Assembly: GCA_028282925.1 (NCBI GenBank)
Contig: JANQGV010000254.1
Span: forward strand, 1 to 32,980
Length of the DNA stretch: 32,980 nt
DNA from: Thermodesulfobacteriota bacterium
Lineage (GTDB): Bacteria > Desulfobacterota > WTBG01 > CAIYCZ01 > CAIRTM01
Direction: 5' to 3'
Shown one piece after another: positions 7,386 to 15,913 of this stretch. The translations under genes and the position numbers were made by a program. How positions within the stretch are numbered: the stretch's first letter is position 1; every line of letters starts with the position of its first letter. The notes beneath the pieces are model-generated. The model made no database searches and was not told the origin of the DNA. It saw only the letters and a program-made list of their open reading frames with translations.

Positions 7386-9086
7386 ATGATTACACATGAT
7401 GTATTGATTATCGGTGCAGGGCTATCAGGCCTGCGGGCCGCGGTGGGGACGTCCCATACATTCGACACCGCGGTGCTTACCAAGGTTCATCCGGTCCGGT
7501 CCCATTCAATTGCGGCCCAGGGAGGTATGAACGCCGCGTTGGCCAATGTCGAAGGCTCAAAAGACGATACGACCGAGAAGCATACCTTCGATACCATCAA
7601 GGGTAGCGACTACCTGGCCGACCAGTCGGCTGCGCGGGTCATGTGCGAGCAGGCCCCGCTGCTGGTATATGAGCTGGAACATATGGGCTGTCCCTGGAGC
7701 AGGCTGGATGACGGCAAAATAGCCCAGCGTCCCTTCGGCGGCGCCGGGTACCCGCGCTGCTGTTATGCAGCCGACCGTAGCGGCCACATGGTGCTGCATA
7801 CCCTGTATGAAAAATCGGTTGAGCTCGGAGTGAAGGTCTATGAGGAGTGGCTGGCTCTCTCCCTGGCAGTTGACGGAGACCGGGTGCATGGGGTTGTGGC
7901 CATGGAGATGGCAACCGGCAAGCTGGAGATCATCAGTGCGAAAGTCGTGGTGCTTGCCACCGGCGGATACGGGCGTATTTTTTCCCGCAGCAGCAACGCC
8001 CTTATTTGTACCGGATCGGGTATTGCACTGGCCTATGAAGCCGGGGTGCCGGTTGAGGATATGGAGTTTGTGCAGTTTCACCCCACAACCCTGTACGGCA
8101 CCAATATTCTCATGAGCGAGGGTGCCCGTGGTGAAGGTGGTTACCTTGTAAACAACAAGGGCGAACGGTTCATGGAAAAGTACGCGCCCAGCGCAATGGA
8201 GCTTGCTCCCCGGGACATCGTTGCCCGCAGTATTCAGACCGAGGTTAACGAGGGCCGCGGCTTCAATGATGAATATGTCCACCTGGATTTACGCCATCTG
8301 GGACGTGAAAAAATCATTGAGCGGCTTCCGGGGATTCGTGAAATCGCGCTGGACTTTGCCCATATCGACCCCATTGATGAACCTGTTCCGGTTCAGCCGG
8401 GCCAGCATTACTCCATGGGTGGTATCGACACCGACGTGCATGGGGCCACCAGGGTGAAGGGACTGTACGCCGCCGGTGAATGTGCCTGTGTTTCTGTGCA
8501 TGGCGCCAACCGTCTGGGTGGCAACTCCCTGCTGGATACGACCGTTTTCGGAAAACTTGCCGGTGAAGCGATTGTGAAGTACCTTGAATCGGGGGTAGAG
8601 CCTCCCAAACAGACCGTACTGGCCGCTGAACTCAAGAAACAGGAAGAGGTTGTTCAGGAAATCTGTTCCCGGGAGAGTACCGGTGAAACCGTCGGGGCCA
8701 TACTTACCGAGATGCGCGATGTCATATTTAAAAAATGCGGAGTGTTCCGGCAAAGAGGGTTGCTTGAGGAAGCCCTTGCAAAAATCAAGGAGTTGCAGGA
8801 GCGCTATCAAAGGGTTTCCATTCAGAATAGTACCTCCCGCCGCTACAACCCCGGGCTGATGAACGTGCTTGAGTTGCGGGGCATGCTTGATATGGCGGAA
8901 CTGATTGTGGCGGGTGCAATACCGAGAGAAGAATGCCGCGGCTCGCACTGGCGGCTTGATTTTCCGGGTCGGGACGACAAAAACTGGCTGAAGCATACCA
9001 TGGCGGTATATTCGCCGGATGGACCCGTTTTCAGTTATACCGATGTGGAGATAACCGATTATGAGCCAAAAGAACGGAAATACTGA
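7386..9086 (+). CDS. sdhA: Succinate dehydrogenase flavoprotein subunit
   Basis: A 566-residue flavoprotein that oxidises succinate to fumarate, or reduces fumarate in reverse. The N-terminus shows the FAD dinucleotide motif IIGAGLSGLRAA and the covalent-FAD region VRSHSIAAQGGMNAA. Active-site stretches include FHPTTLYG, SEGARGEGGYLVN, HYSMGGIDTD and the C-terminal FAD contact GANRLGGNSLLD. Length is typical. The ATG has GAGG seven bases upstream. Its last 26 bases overlap the start of sdhB, so translation is coupled. Whether the enzyme works as SDH or as fumarate reductase in vivo cannot be told from sequence. Confidence 0.97.
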   Translation: MITHDVLIIGAGLSGLRAAVGTSHTFDTAVLTKVHPVRSHSIAAQGGMNAALANVEGSKDDTTEKHTFDTIKGSDYLADQSAARVMCEQAPLLVYELEHMGCPWSRLDDGKIAQRPFGGAGYPRCCYAADRSGHMVLHTLYEKSVELGVKVYEEWLALSLAVDGDRVHGVVAMEMATGKLEIISAKVVVLATGGYGRIFSRSSNALICTGSGIALAYEAGVPVEDMEFVQFHPTTLYGTNILMSEGARGEGGYLVNNKGERFMEKYAPSAMELAPRDIVARSIQTEVNEGRGFNDEYVHLDLRHLGREKIIERLPGIREIALDFAHIDPIDEPVPVQPGQHYSMGGIDTDVHGATRVKGLYAAGECACVSVHGANRLGGNSLLDTTVFGKLAGEAIVKYLESGVEPPKQTVLAAELKKQEEVVQEICSRESTGETVGAILTEMRDVIFKKCGVFRQRGLLEEALAKIKELQERYQRVSIQNSTSRRYNPGLMNVLELRGMLDMAELIVAGAIPREECRGSHWRLDFPGRDDKNWLKHTMAVYSPDGPVFSYTDVEITDYEPKERKY

Positions 9087-9816
9087 TACACGCTATACCT
9101 TTAAGATATTTCGCTACAATCCGGATGTTGACGCGCAACCGTACTATGATACGTTCGTCAAAAGCTACCCGCGCGGCACAACGGTTCTTGAAGCGCTTTT
9201 GAATATCCAGGAAACAGAGGATGACGGCATCGCCTTTCGCTTTTCCTGCAGAAGTGCCGTGTGCGGCTCCTGCGGTATGCTGGTCAACGGGGCGCCGGTA
9301 CTTGCCTGCCGGACACAGCTGGCAACCCTGATCGGTGATCAGGTGCTGATTGAGCCCCTGCCCAATATGGATATTGTCAAAGATCTTGTTGTCGATATGA
9401 AACCATTCTGGGAATCGTATCGCAGGGTGGAACCGTGGCTGCACGCCGATTCCGGCAACGAGCCCGAAAAAGAGCGGCTGCAGTCGCCCGACGACCTGCA
9501 TAAGCTCGATCCCTATATTAACTGTATTTTATGCGCCTGCTGTTACGGATCATGTCCGGTGCTGGGCATGGAAGAGGACTATGTCGGACCGGCTGCAATT
9601 TCAAAGCTGTTTCGGTTTATGCAGGATTCCCGCGATCAGCGCGGCGAGGGGTTCCTCGCAAAGTTCAACAATCAGCGGGGACTGTGGGCGTGTCATACCA
9701 TCTTCCGCTGTATCGATGCCTGTCCTAAGGATATTCGACCGACTGATACGATTGAAGCGCTGCGAAGGCGGCTCGTGGCGTACCGCTTTAAAAAATTCTT
9801 TCGGCTTGTGAAGTAA
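9061..9816 (+). CDS. sdhB: Succinate dehydrogenase iron-sulfur subunit
   Basis: A 251-residue electron-transfer subunit. All cluster ligands are present: [2Fe-2S] in SCRSAVCGSCGM plus Cys83 (Cys63, 68, 71, 83), [4Fe-4S] in CILCACCYGSCP (Cys155, 158, 161, then Cys217 or Cys221), and [3Fe-4S] in CHTIFRCIDACPKDI (Cys165, Cys211 and one of the later cysteines). It begins inside the end of sdhA in another frame. It carries electrons from FAD to the quinone site formed with SdhC. The next gene, a Rieske protein, starts 17 bases later behind AAGGAG, which indicates one operon. Confidence 0.97.
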   Translation: MSQKNGNTDTRYTFKIFRYNPDVDAQPYYDTFVKSYPRGTTVLEALLNIQETEDDGIAFRFSCRSAVCGSCGMLVNGAPVLACRTQLATLIGDQVLIEPLPNMDIVKDLVVDMKPFWESYRRVEPWLHADSGNEPEKERLQSPDDLHKLDPYINCILCACCYGSCPVLGMEEDYVGPAAISKLFRFMQDSRDQRGEGFLAKFNNQRGLWACHTIFRCIDACPKDIRPTDTIEALRRRLVAYRFKKFFRLVK

Positions 9817-9833
9817 TTGTATAAGGAGATGCC

Positions 9834-10298
9834 ATGAGGCTTAAAGAGTCACTGCTGTCACGGAGAGATTTTTTCACAGGCCTGCTGGGAGGCGGACTTG
9901 CTGCGCTGGCGGGCTTTATCGGATATCCGGTTGTCAGGTTTCTCTTTCATCGAAAAAAAATCCCTCTGCCCAAGGGGGTTACCATTGCGATGACGGACAT
10001 TGAAAAAATGGCCCCCAACAGCGCGGCCTATTTTACCTACGGCAATTTGCCGGGCGTCCTGCTGAAAACCGAAACCGGGGAGTTGCGGGCCTTTTCCGCC
10101 AAATGTACGCATCTGGACTGTAACGTGCAGTACCGGCCCGAGGAGAAAAAGTTTTTCTGTGCGTGCCACGATGGGTATTTTGACGACCAGGGGTTGAATA
10201 TCGCCGGACCGCCTCCGCGGCCCATGGATGTCTTCAGCGTTGAACCCGGAGAAGAGAACCTGGTGGTGCGCTATCAGGAAGAAAGCAAACATACATAA
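9834..10298 (+). CDS. Rieske [2Fe-2S] protein of a cytochrome bc/b6f-type complex
   Basis: A 154-residue membrane-anchored Rieske protein. The N-terminus has SRRDFFTG and one hydrophobic helix, as in Tat-exported QcrA/PetC. Box I is CTHLDC (residues 91-96) and box II is CACHDGYFD (109-117). Ligands Cys91, His93, Cys109 and His112 and the disulfide pair Cys96/Cys111 are all present; GPPPRPM is the proline loop. The serine and tyrosine that hydrogen-bond to high-potential Rieske clusters are replaced by Gly114 and Phe116, which predicts a low midpoint potential suited to menaquinol. It lies between sdhB and cytochrome b. No cytochrome c1 or f gene is in the operon, so the electron acceptor is unknown. 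Confidence 0.93.
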   Translation: MRLKESLLSRRDFFTGLLGGGLAALAGFIGYPVVRFLFHRKKIPLPKGVTIAMTDIEKMAPNSAAYFTYGNLPGVLLKTETGELRAFSAKCTHLDCNVQYRPEEKKFFCACHDGYFDDQGLNIAGPPPRPMDVFSVEPGEENLVVRYQEESKHT

Positions 10299-10325
10299 AG
10301 AATAATATATACGGAAGAATCAGCA

Positions 10326-11402
10326 ATGATTGATGTCAAAAAAATGATAAGTGAGCGTGTCGGCCTGGGTGCAGTCGTTTCGCTTGCCAGGAAAAAAATG
10401 GTGCCCATGCACCGCCACTCCGTTTGGTATTATATGGGCGGCATGCTGCTTTTTCTGTTTATGGTTCAACTGGTAACCGGCCCGCTCCTGCTTTTTTTCT
10501 ATAAGCCCTCGGCTGAATCCGCGTATCAAAGCATACAGGAGATTATGGTTACCGTGCCGTATGGCTGGCTGATACGCTCGGTCCACCACTGGGCGAGCAA
10601 CCTGATGATTGTGGTTGCCTTTGTTCACTTTTTTTCAACGTTTCTCATGAAAGCCTATCGCCGTCCGCGTGAGGTGACCTGGCTGACCGGAATGGCTCTT
10701 TTCGTGGTCGTGCTCTTCCTGGGATACACCGGATATACCCTGCCGTTTGATGAGCGGGCCTGGTTTGCCCTCAATGTCGGTACCGATATGCCGGGAGCCA
10801 TTCCCGTGGTGGGTCAATACATGCTTGAGTTTTTGCGCGGCGGTCCGACCGTTGGAGATCATACCCTGAACCGGTTTTTTGCTCTGCATGTCGGGATATT
10901 GCCCCTGGCCTTGATGGTTGTGCTGGGCGTGCATCTTCTGCTGGTGCAACTGCACGGCATGAGCGTCCCGAAATCGGTAGAGGAGGAGTCGGAGTCAAAG
11001 AAGGAGCCGATCCCCGCAAAACCCATGTTCCCGCATCTGGTGTGGCATGATATCATAAACTGCCTGATTCTTTTCGGCATGCTTGTCACCCTTGCGGTGT
11101 TTATGCCCTCAACCCTCGAAGCCCCGATCGACTACCTGAAACCTGCGCCGGAGGGTGTGAAGCCGGACTGGTTTTTTCTGTGGGTATATCAGATATTGAA
11201 ATGGATGCCGACCTACGTGCTCGGTCTGGAAGGGGAAGTGGTCGGTATTGTCGGCCTTTCGGTTGTAGCAGGTTTTGTTGCCCTTGCGCCGTTTGTCGAC
11301 TGGAAATCGCAACGCAATCAGCGCAGCCCCCTGTTTACCGTCATAGGAATCGCCAGCCTGCTTGTTTTTCTGCTCTGTACGGTAATCGGGTTTGTTTATT
11401 AA
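10326..11402 (+). CDS. Cytochrome b of bc/b6f-type complex (b6 and subunit IV fused)
   Basis: A 358-residue polytopic protein forming the quinol-oxidising core with the Rieske subunit. The N-terminal half is b6-like, with heme histidines at 87, 101, 188 and 203; the 14-residue gap between the last two is the b6f/menaquinol type rather than the mitochondrial 13. Residues 236-358 match subunit IV and carry the Qo-loop motif PDWF (280-283), a form of PEWY. A charged linker rich in Glu and Lys (217-232) joins the halves. The position equal to the b6 cysteine that binds heme cn is aromatic here, so that extra heme is not expected. The start is about 27 bases after the Rieske stop. Confidence 0.94.
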   Translation: MIDVKKMISERVGLGAVVSLARKKMVPMHRHSVWYYMGGMLLFLFMVQLVTGPLLLFFYKPSAESAYQSIQEIMVTVPYGWLIRSVHHWASNLMIVVAFVHFFSTFLMKAYRRPREVTWLTGMALFVVVLFLGYTGYTLPFDERAWFALNVGTDMPGAIPVVGQYMLEFLRGGPTVGDHTLNRFFALHVGILPLALMVVLGVHLLLVQLHGMSVPKSVEEESESKKEPIPAKPMFPHLVWHDIINCLILFGMLVTLAVFMPSTLEAPIDYLKPAPEGVKPDWFFLWVYQILKWMPTYVLGLEGEVVGIVGLSVVAGFVALAPFVDWKSQRNQRSPLFTVIGIASLLVFLLCTVIGFVY

Positions 11403-11415
11403 GAAGGAGACCGGT

Positions 11416-11754
11416 ATGACTCGAAACAGACTGATCATGGTTTTAACAGTAGCTGTGTTTTTAACGGGTATAGTGCTTTTCCCCGTTGTAAACGGAAAGC
11501 CGGTATGGTGCCAGGAGCCGGCCGCCGTGATGACGCTTGAGTCGACTGAAATAGAAGATGAAGAAGCGGCAGGGGACGCTGTAACGATTACCGCTGAACA
11601 GGTTGAAGAAGCGCGGGAGACTACCAGCGATCGAATATACGGCCTTGTCGGCCTGTGGGCGCTTATTGCTGTGGTTATTTACATCGTGAGGTTTCAGGTG
11701 AAGGACGATGAGAGGCTCTACCGGACCGGTTACTATAACCGCGATATCGAGTAG
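11416..11754 (+). CDS. Small two-helix membrane protein, candidate extra subunit of the SDH/bc complex
   Basis: I do not recognise a family. The 112-residue product has an N-terminal hydrophobic segment (residues 5-25, possibly a signal anchor), a very acidic middle (about 40-70, many Glu and Asp), and a second helix at about 75-92 followed by a charged tail ending in YNRDIE. It starts 13 bases after cytochrome b, with AAGGAG well placed, and precedes fumarase beta. Its position and topology suggest a small accessory subunit, as many respiratory complexes have, but nothing in the sequence binds a cofactor except possibly the single Cys32. Confidence 0.7.
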   Translation: MTRNRLIMVLTVAVFLTGIVLFPVVNGKPVWCQEPAAVMTLESTEIEDEEAAGDAVTITAEQVEEARETTSDRIYGLVGLWALIAVVIYIVRFQVKDDERLYRTGYYNRDIE

Positions 11755-11803
11755 CCTTTCTGACGCTCAGGACGGCTGGTTTTAATGAATAAGGAGTATA
11801 CCG

Positions 11804-12382
11804 TTGCCGAAACACATTACTTCTCCAATGACCCAGGATGTACTGGTAGACCTGAAAGCCGGTGACCAGGTGCTGATAAGCGGTACCCTGTACGTGGCCC
11901 GCGACGCCGCACATAAACGGCTTGTAGCAGCTCTGGATACAGGTGAAGAACTTCCACTGGATATTGCCGGGCAGACCATTTATTATATGGGTCCCTCCCC
12001 GGCAAAACCGGGCCAGGTGATCGGGGCTGCAGGTCCGACAACCAGCGGCCGCATGGATGCCTATGCACCGCGCCTGATGGCGGAAGGACTGAAAGGAATG
12101 ATCGGAAAAGGCGCCAGAACCGCAGCCGTAAAAGAGGCCATGCAGGAATATAAAGCGGTTTATTTTGCCGCGCTGGGTGGCGCGGGAGCTTTAATAGCAA
12201 AATGTATCAAAAAGGCGGAAGTTGTCGCTTATGACGATCTCGGTGCCGAAGCCCTGCGGCGACTTGAAGTTGAGAATCTTCCAGCTACTGTTGTGAACGA
12301 TATTTACGGAGGAGACCTGTACGAAGAAGGCAAGATGCGGTATCGTCTTGACCCGGACGGAGCGGCCGGGGCTGATACGTAG
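11804..12382 (+). CDS. Class I fumarate hydratase, beta subunit
   Basis: A 192-residue C-terminal-type fumarase subunit that completes the enzyme with the product of 5966-6811. Typical stretches are GDQVLISGTLYVARDAAHKR, YYMGPSPAKPGQVIG, AGPTTSGRMDAY, GMIGKG, FAALGGAGALIAKC and VVNDIYGGDLYEEG. The start is TTG at 11804, chosen because AAGGAG lies seven bases upstream and the conserved N-terminus begins there. It is the last metabolic gene of the SDH-Rieske-cytochrome b operon. Tartrate dehydratase beta is the close alternative family, but SDH and MDH as neighbours favour fumarase. Confidence 0.93.
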   Translation: MPKHITSPMTQDVLVDLKAGDQVLISGTLYVARDAAHKRLVAALDTGEELPLDIAGQTIYYMGPSPAKPGQVIGAAGPTTSGRMDAYAPRLMAEGLKGMIGKGARTAAVKEAMQEYKAVYFAALGGAGALIAKCIKKAEVVAYDDLGAEALRRLEVENLPATVVNDIYGGDLYEEGKMRYRLDPDGAAGADT

Positions 12383-12424
12383 CACAGAGAGTGTGACGCT
12401 GCCATACGAGAGGGGGTATCAACA

Positions 12425-14308
12425 TTGTCCCGGAATGTACCCGGCATGGATGATTTTGGTTCGGCACATGATATGAACAAACAGGAAAGCAAGGACAATG
12501 CGGACTCCGAGCCGTATTTGGAAAATGCCGACCTTCACGACGAGTACATCAAGGCGCTTCAGTCCGAAGACGATAAAAAGGCCGGGCGTATACAGTGGCA
12601 AATAGCCGTAGCCAATCAAAAACTCATCTGGTGGTTTGCCAGAAAGCTGTGGCGCAAGTGGAGCCCCTCCTGTTTAAGCACCCAAGACCTGGCCCATTAC
12701 GGGATGTTTGGTGTGTTACGGGCCGTGGAGAAATACAAACCGGAATTCGACACAAAACTGTCCTCTTATGCCGGATGGTGGATTCGCAGATATATCGAAT
12801 CGGCCATCTTTGAAAACGGTCCCACCATCCGTATCCCGGAATACCGTATCAATCAAAAAGCACACATCGATGCCGCAACCCTTGAGCTTCTGGAAAACGG
12901 GCTGGAACCCACCCTGCAGAGCATTGCCGATGAACTGAATCGCAAAGAGCATGCACGCAGCCTGGAAAATCCCGGCCGAAAAAAAACGGTCTGGACGCCT
13001 GAAATCGTCGACGAGGTAAACCAGACGACGATTCACATCATGAGCAGTATCGACAAGCCGGTTTACGAAGACGGCGCCGACAACCTGCACAGCTATATAT
13101 CGGACGCCAATAACTCAATGGTATATCCGGAGCAATCCTCAAGCGCTCCTTTTATGAGGAAAGGGTTCCGGAAAATACTGGAATCTTCAGGGTTGTCGGG
13201 CCGTGACCGGCTCATGCTGGAACTGTACTTTTACGGCGAGTCGCACAATAAAAACGAGGTTTCCCGTTTATTCGGCATAACAAAGGGTGCTTTTACCGAT
13301 ATTCTTGAAAGCTTCGAAGAAGATTTTCCCGATATTTTTAAAATGGTCAATGCCCGTCGGGAAAACCTGATGGATATCCTGAAATTCTGTTTTTTGCCGG
13401 AAAAAAACAGAATTGCTCTGGATGTTTTTTTTGCCGGACCATTGCACAGTGATACGGATGCGGCGCAGCAGGGACGCATGCCTGAAAAACAGTTTGCCTC
13501 AGTTCGCAAAACATTCGAAAAACGGTATCCAGAACTTTTCAGTATTGCTGTTTCAAAGCCGGATCTGTTTAAAAGTATCGTTGCGTTTTCACGCCTGCCT
13601 CGAAACCAGCGGGCGATGCTCGGCGTTTACTTTTGTGGAGACGATCTGACCAAGCAGGATGTCGGGGTGCTTTGCGGCGTCAGCCGGGAGCGTGTTCGTC
13701 AGATCGTGGAGAGCTTTACTGAGACGTTTAAAGGACCGTTGAGCCGTTTGTTTTTGCGGGATTTTGTCAGCCCACGGGAAGTATGTGAAAAACATATAAG
13801 CAAAAAATACGAGCGATATGCTCGTGATATCGATCATTTTTTCAGGGAACGTGGCCTGGAGAAATCGGCCGTTATCCTGAAACAGCTTTTTTTCCAGAGA
13901 ATGCACCATAAGGATATCTCCACTCATATGGGTGGAATACCGCCGGGAACAATTTCCAACCGCTTGAAGCGTGCTTCTTCGAAATTTACGGATATTCCGG
14001 AACACCTGGCCCCCTTTTTTTGCGGTGGTAATACGGGGCTCAGCCCAAAAGAAATCTTCGCCCGTCAGATATGGGATTTCCTGCCGTTAACCGTACAGGA
14101 AGAATTCCGCGAAGGATTAGCCGATGAAGATAAAGCCATTTTTATGGCGCGGCTTGCGTTGCAGGGGGAGCACCCCAAGCTGAAAGAACTTGTGCAACGG
14201 CTCGGTAAGAAGAATGCGGGCGAAGTCAGCGTTGCGCTGGAGAACATAATTCAAAACTTTGTGGAATTTGCGGGTGAATACCTGAAACAGCACGATCAAC
14301 AGGGCTAA
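12425..14308 (+). CDS. Sigma-70-like protein with tandem region-4-like repeats
   Basis: A 627-residue protein. Residues 60-140 are sigma region 2: QDLAHYGMFGVLRAVEKYKP, SSYAGWWIRRYIESAI and TIRIPEYR match the core-binding and -10 recognition motifs. Residues 155-172 look like region 3.0/3.1, and SSIDKPVYEDGADNLHSYISD (about 207-227) like region 3.2. Instead of one region 4 there are at least four similar units, with leading leucines at 257, 324, 391 (exactly 67 apart) and 478, and perhaps a fifth near 555. Only the third keeps a canonical recognition helix, GVSRERVRQI. A TTG start is preferred because AGAGGGGG stands at good spacing; the next methionine is eight residues in. It lies 42 bases after fumarase beta and may share its transcript. 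The function of the array is unknown. Confidence 0.82.
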   Translation: MSRNVPGMDDFGSAHDMNKQESKDNADSEPYLENADLHDEYIKALQSEDDKKAGRIQWQIAVANQKLIWWFARKLWRKWSPSCLSTQDLAHYGMFGVLRAVEKYKPEFDTKLSSYAGWWIRRYIESAIFENGPTIRIPEYRINQKAHIDAATLELLENGLEPTLQSIADELNRKEHARSLENPGRKKTVWTPEIVDEVNQTTIHIMSSIDKPVYEDGADNLHSYISDANNSMVYPEQSSSAPFMRKGFRKILESSGLSGRDRLMLELYFYGESHNKNEVSRLFGITKGAFTDILESFEEDFPDIFKMVNARRENLMDILKFCFLPEKNRIALDVFFAGPLHSDTDAAQQGRMPEKQFASVRKTFEKRYPELFSIAVSKPDLFKSIVAFSRLPRNQRAMLGVYFCGDDLTKQDVGVLCGVSRERVRQIVESFTETFKGPLSRLFLRDFVSPREVCEKHISKKYERYARDIDHFFRERGLEKSAVILKQLFFQRMHHKDISTHMGGIPPGTISNRLKRASSKFTDIPEHLAPFFCGGNTGLSPKEIFARQIWDFLPLTVQEEFREGLADEDKAIFMARLALQGEHPKLKELVQRLGKKNAGEVSVALENIIQNFVEFAGEYLKQHDQQG

Positions 14309-14397
14309 AACGTACACATCTCAGCAGTGAACCGGGCTGCTTTTGCGCCTGTCAAGGCCCTCTATCAAAACAGCGATACCCCAGGGCGTCCTTGTCT

Positions 14398-15870
14398 ATG
14401 AAAAAATATCCTTTTAAAAATGACGGCATCAATAGCCTCTTTTTTTTGTGCGGGGTTTTATTCTGGATTGCATTCCCGGCACTATCGGTTCCGGTGTTTG
14501 CCGACACTATCTATTTTAAAAACGGTACACGCCTTGATATCCCGGAAGCATGGGAAGAGGACGGACAGGTCAAATGCGTGCTGTACGGCCAGGTCGTGAG
14601 CTATCCGGTTGAAGACGTGGAACGAATTGAAAAAGAGGAGGTCGGTAAGCCTCCAGATCCACCGTCGGAAGCGTTGCAGCAAGCGCAGCGCTATCATATC
14701 CTTGCCGCTCAACATGCACGGGACGGCAAATGGTACGATGCCATTGCCTTTGAGCGGAAGGCCGTTGCCCTTGCTCCGGAAAATGCCGGATATAAAAAGA
14801 AACTTTCCCTGTTTTGTAATAATTATGGCATTGAATTGAAAAAAAAGAACAAGCTGCGGGAAGCCCTCAGCTATCTGCAGCAGTCCCTTACGTATGCGCC
14901 GGATCAGTTGCAGGTGAAAAAAAACATTGCCGCTCTCTATGTTCTCCAGGCGACAGCGGCGTGTGATAAAAGTGATTACCGCACCTGTGAAAAACTTTTG
15001 TCCAAAGCACAGCAGTATGATGATGCCAATGCGGAACTGTTTTTTCTGAAAGGCAAAGCAGCATATGCCGCCGACAACAATGAAAAAGCACGTGAATACT
15101 GGCTGCAGGCGTTAAAGATCGACCCCACCAGTCGGCATGTGCGAGCATACCTGCATAAGCTTGGACAGGAGGACTCGGTGGAGTCCGACCTGGCTTCAAG
15201 GGATACCGCCTGGTTTAAATTGAAATTTGAGGCTGAAGAAAACAGTGAAGTTGCCCGGGAAACGTTGAGAGTGCTACGTGATGCTGTAGAAAAAGTAGGA
15301 CGGGATCTGGATTTTCAGCTGCAGGATACCATTACCGTTATTGTGCACCCTCAGAGCGATTTAAAGCAGCTCGAATACTTTCCGGACTGGGCTGCCGGGG
15401 TATATGACGGCAAGATCCGTATCGGCGCTGATTTGTTTAAAAAGTCGATCTATGCCAAATCCATACTCTATCATGAGTATACCCATGCGGTTGTGTACCG
15501 GATTGCGGGCAAGGGGGTGCCCCTCTGGCTCAATGAAGGTCTGGCAGAGTATGAGGGTGCGCCTTTTTTTAAACCAAAAACCCGCAGGTTCAGGAATATC
15601 CTTTTGAGAAAGGCCCGGCGGCAGAACAAATTGATTTCCTTCTCAATGCTTGAGAACGTCAATCTGTCATTTCTCAACATGCTGACGATTCGGCTTGTGT
15701 ATGCCCAGTCTGAGTCCTTTGTCACTTATCTCATCAATAGATATTCGCTGTATGATATGCGCACCGTTCTGGAACGTATCGGGAAGGGGCATGATTTTCA
15801 GAAAATAGTTGTGGAGGTGTTCGGCGAGGACCTGGCGAGCCTGGAAAAGAAGTGGCGGGATTCTCTGTAG
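14398..15870 (+). CDS. Exported TPR protein with Peptidase_MA-like zinc protease domain
   Basis: A 490-residue secreted or periplasmic protein. A signal peptide ends near VFA/DT (residue 35). A short beta module follows (DTIYFKNGTRLDIP). Residues about 90-255 hold four tetratricopeptide-like repeats, such as KWYDAIAFERKAVALAPEN and KAREYWLQALKIDPTS. The C-terminal domain (about 280-490) is a gluzincin: HEYTH (359-363) gives two zinc histidines and the catalytic Glu, and NEGLAEYEG provides the third ligand. The ATG at 14398 is preferred over a TTG six bases upstream; the ribosome site is weak. The substrate is unknown. The gene faces the response regulator at 15914 tail to tail. Confidence 0.85.
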   Translation: MKKYPFKNDGINSLFFLCGVLFWIAFPALSVPVFADTIYFKNGTRLDIPEAWEEDGQVKCVLYGQVVSYPVEDVERIEKEEVGKPPDPPSEALQQAQRYHILAAQHARDGKWYDAIAFERKAVALAPENAGYKKKLSLFCNNYGIELKKKNKLREALSYLQQSLTYAPDQLQVKKNIAALYVLQATAACDKSDYRTCEKLLSKAQQYDDANAELFFLKGKAAYAADNNEKAREYWLQALKIDPTSRHVRAYLHKLGQEDSVESDLASRDTAWFKLKFEAEENSEVARETLRVLRDAVEKVGRDLDFQLQDTITVIVHPQSDLKQLEYFPDWAAGVYDGKIRIGADLFKKSIYAKSILYHEYTHAVVYRIAGKGVPLWLNEGLAEYEGAPFFKPKTRRFRNILLRKARRQNKLISFSMLENVNLSFLNMLTIRLVYAQSESFVTYLINRYSLYDMRTVLERIGKGHDFQKIVVEVFGEDLASLEKKWRDSL

Positions 15871-15913
15871 TTTCTCAGGACCGCCCCTTTTACCGGTGTG
15901 GTTCGGCCGCCCC

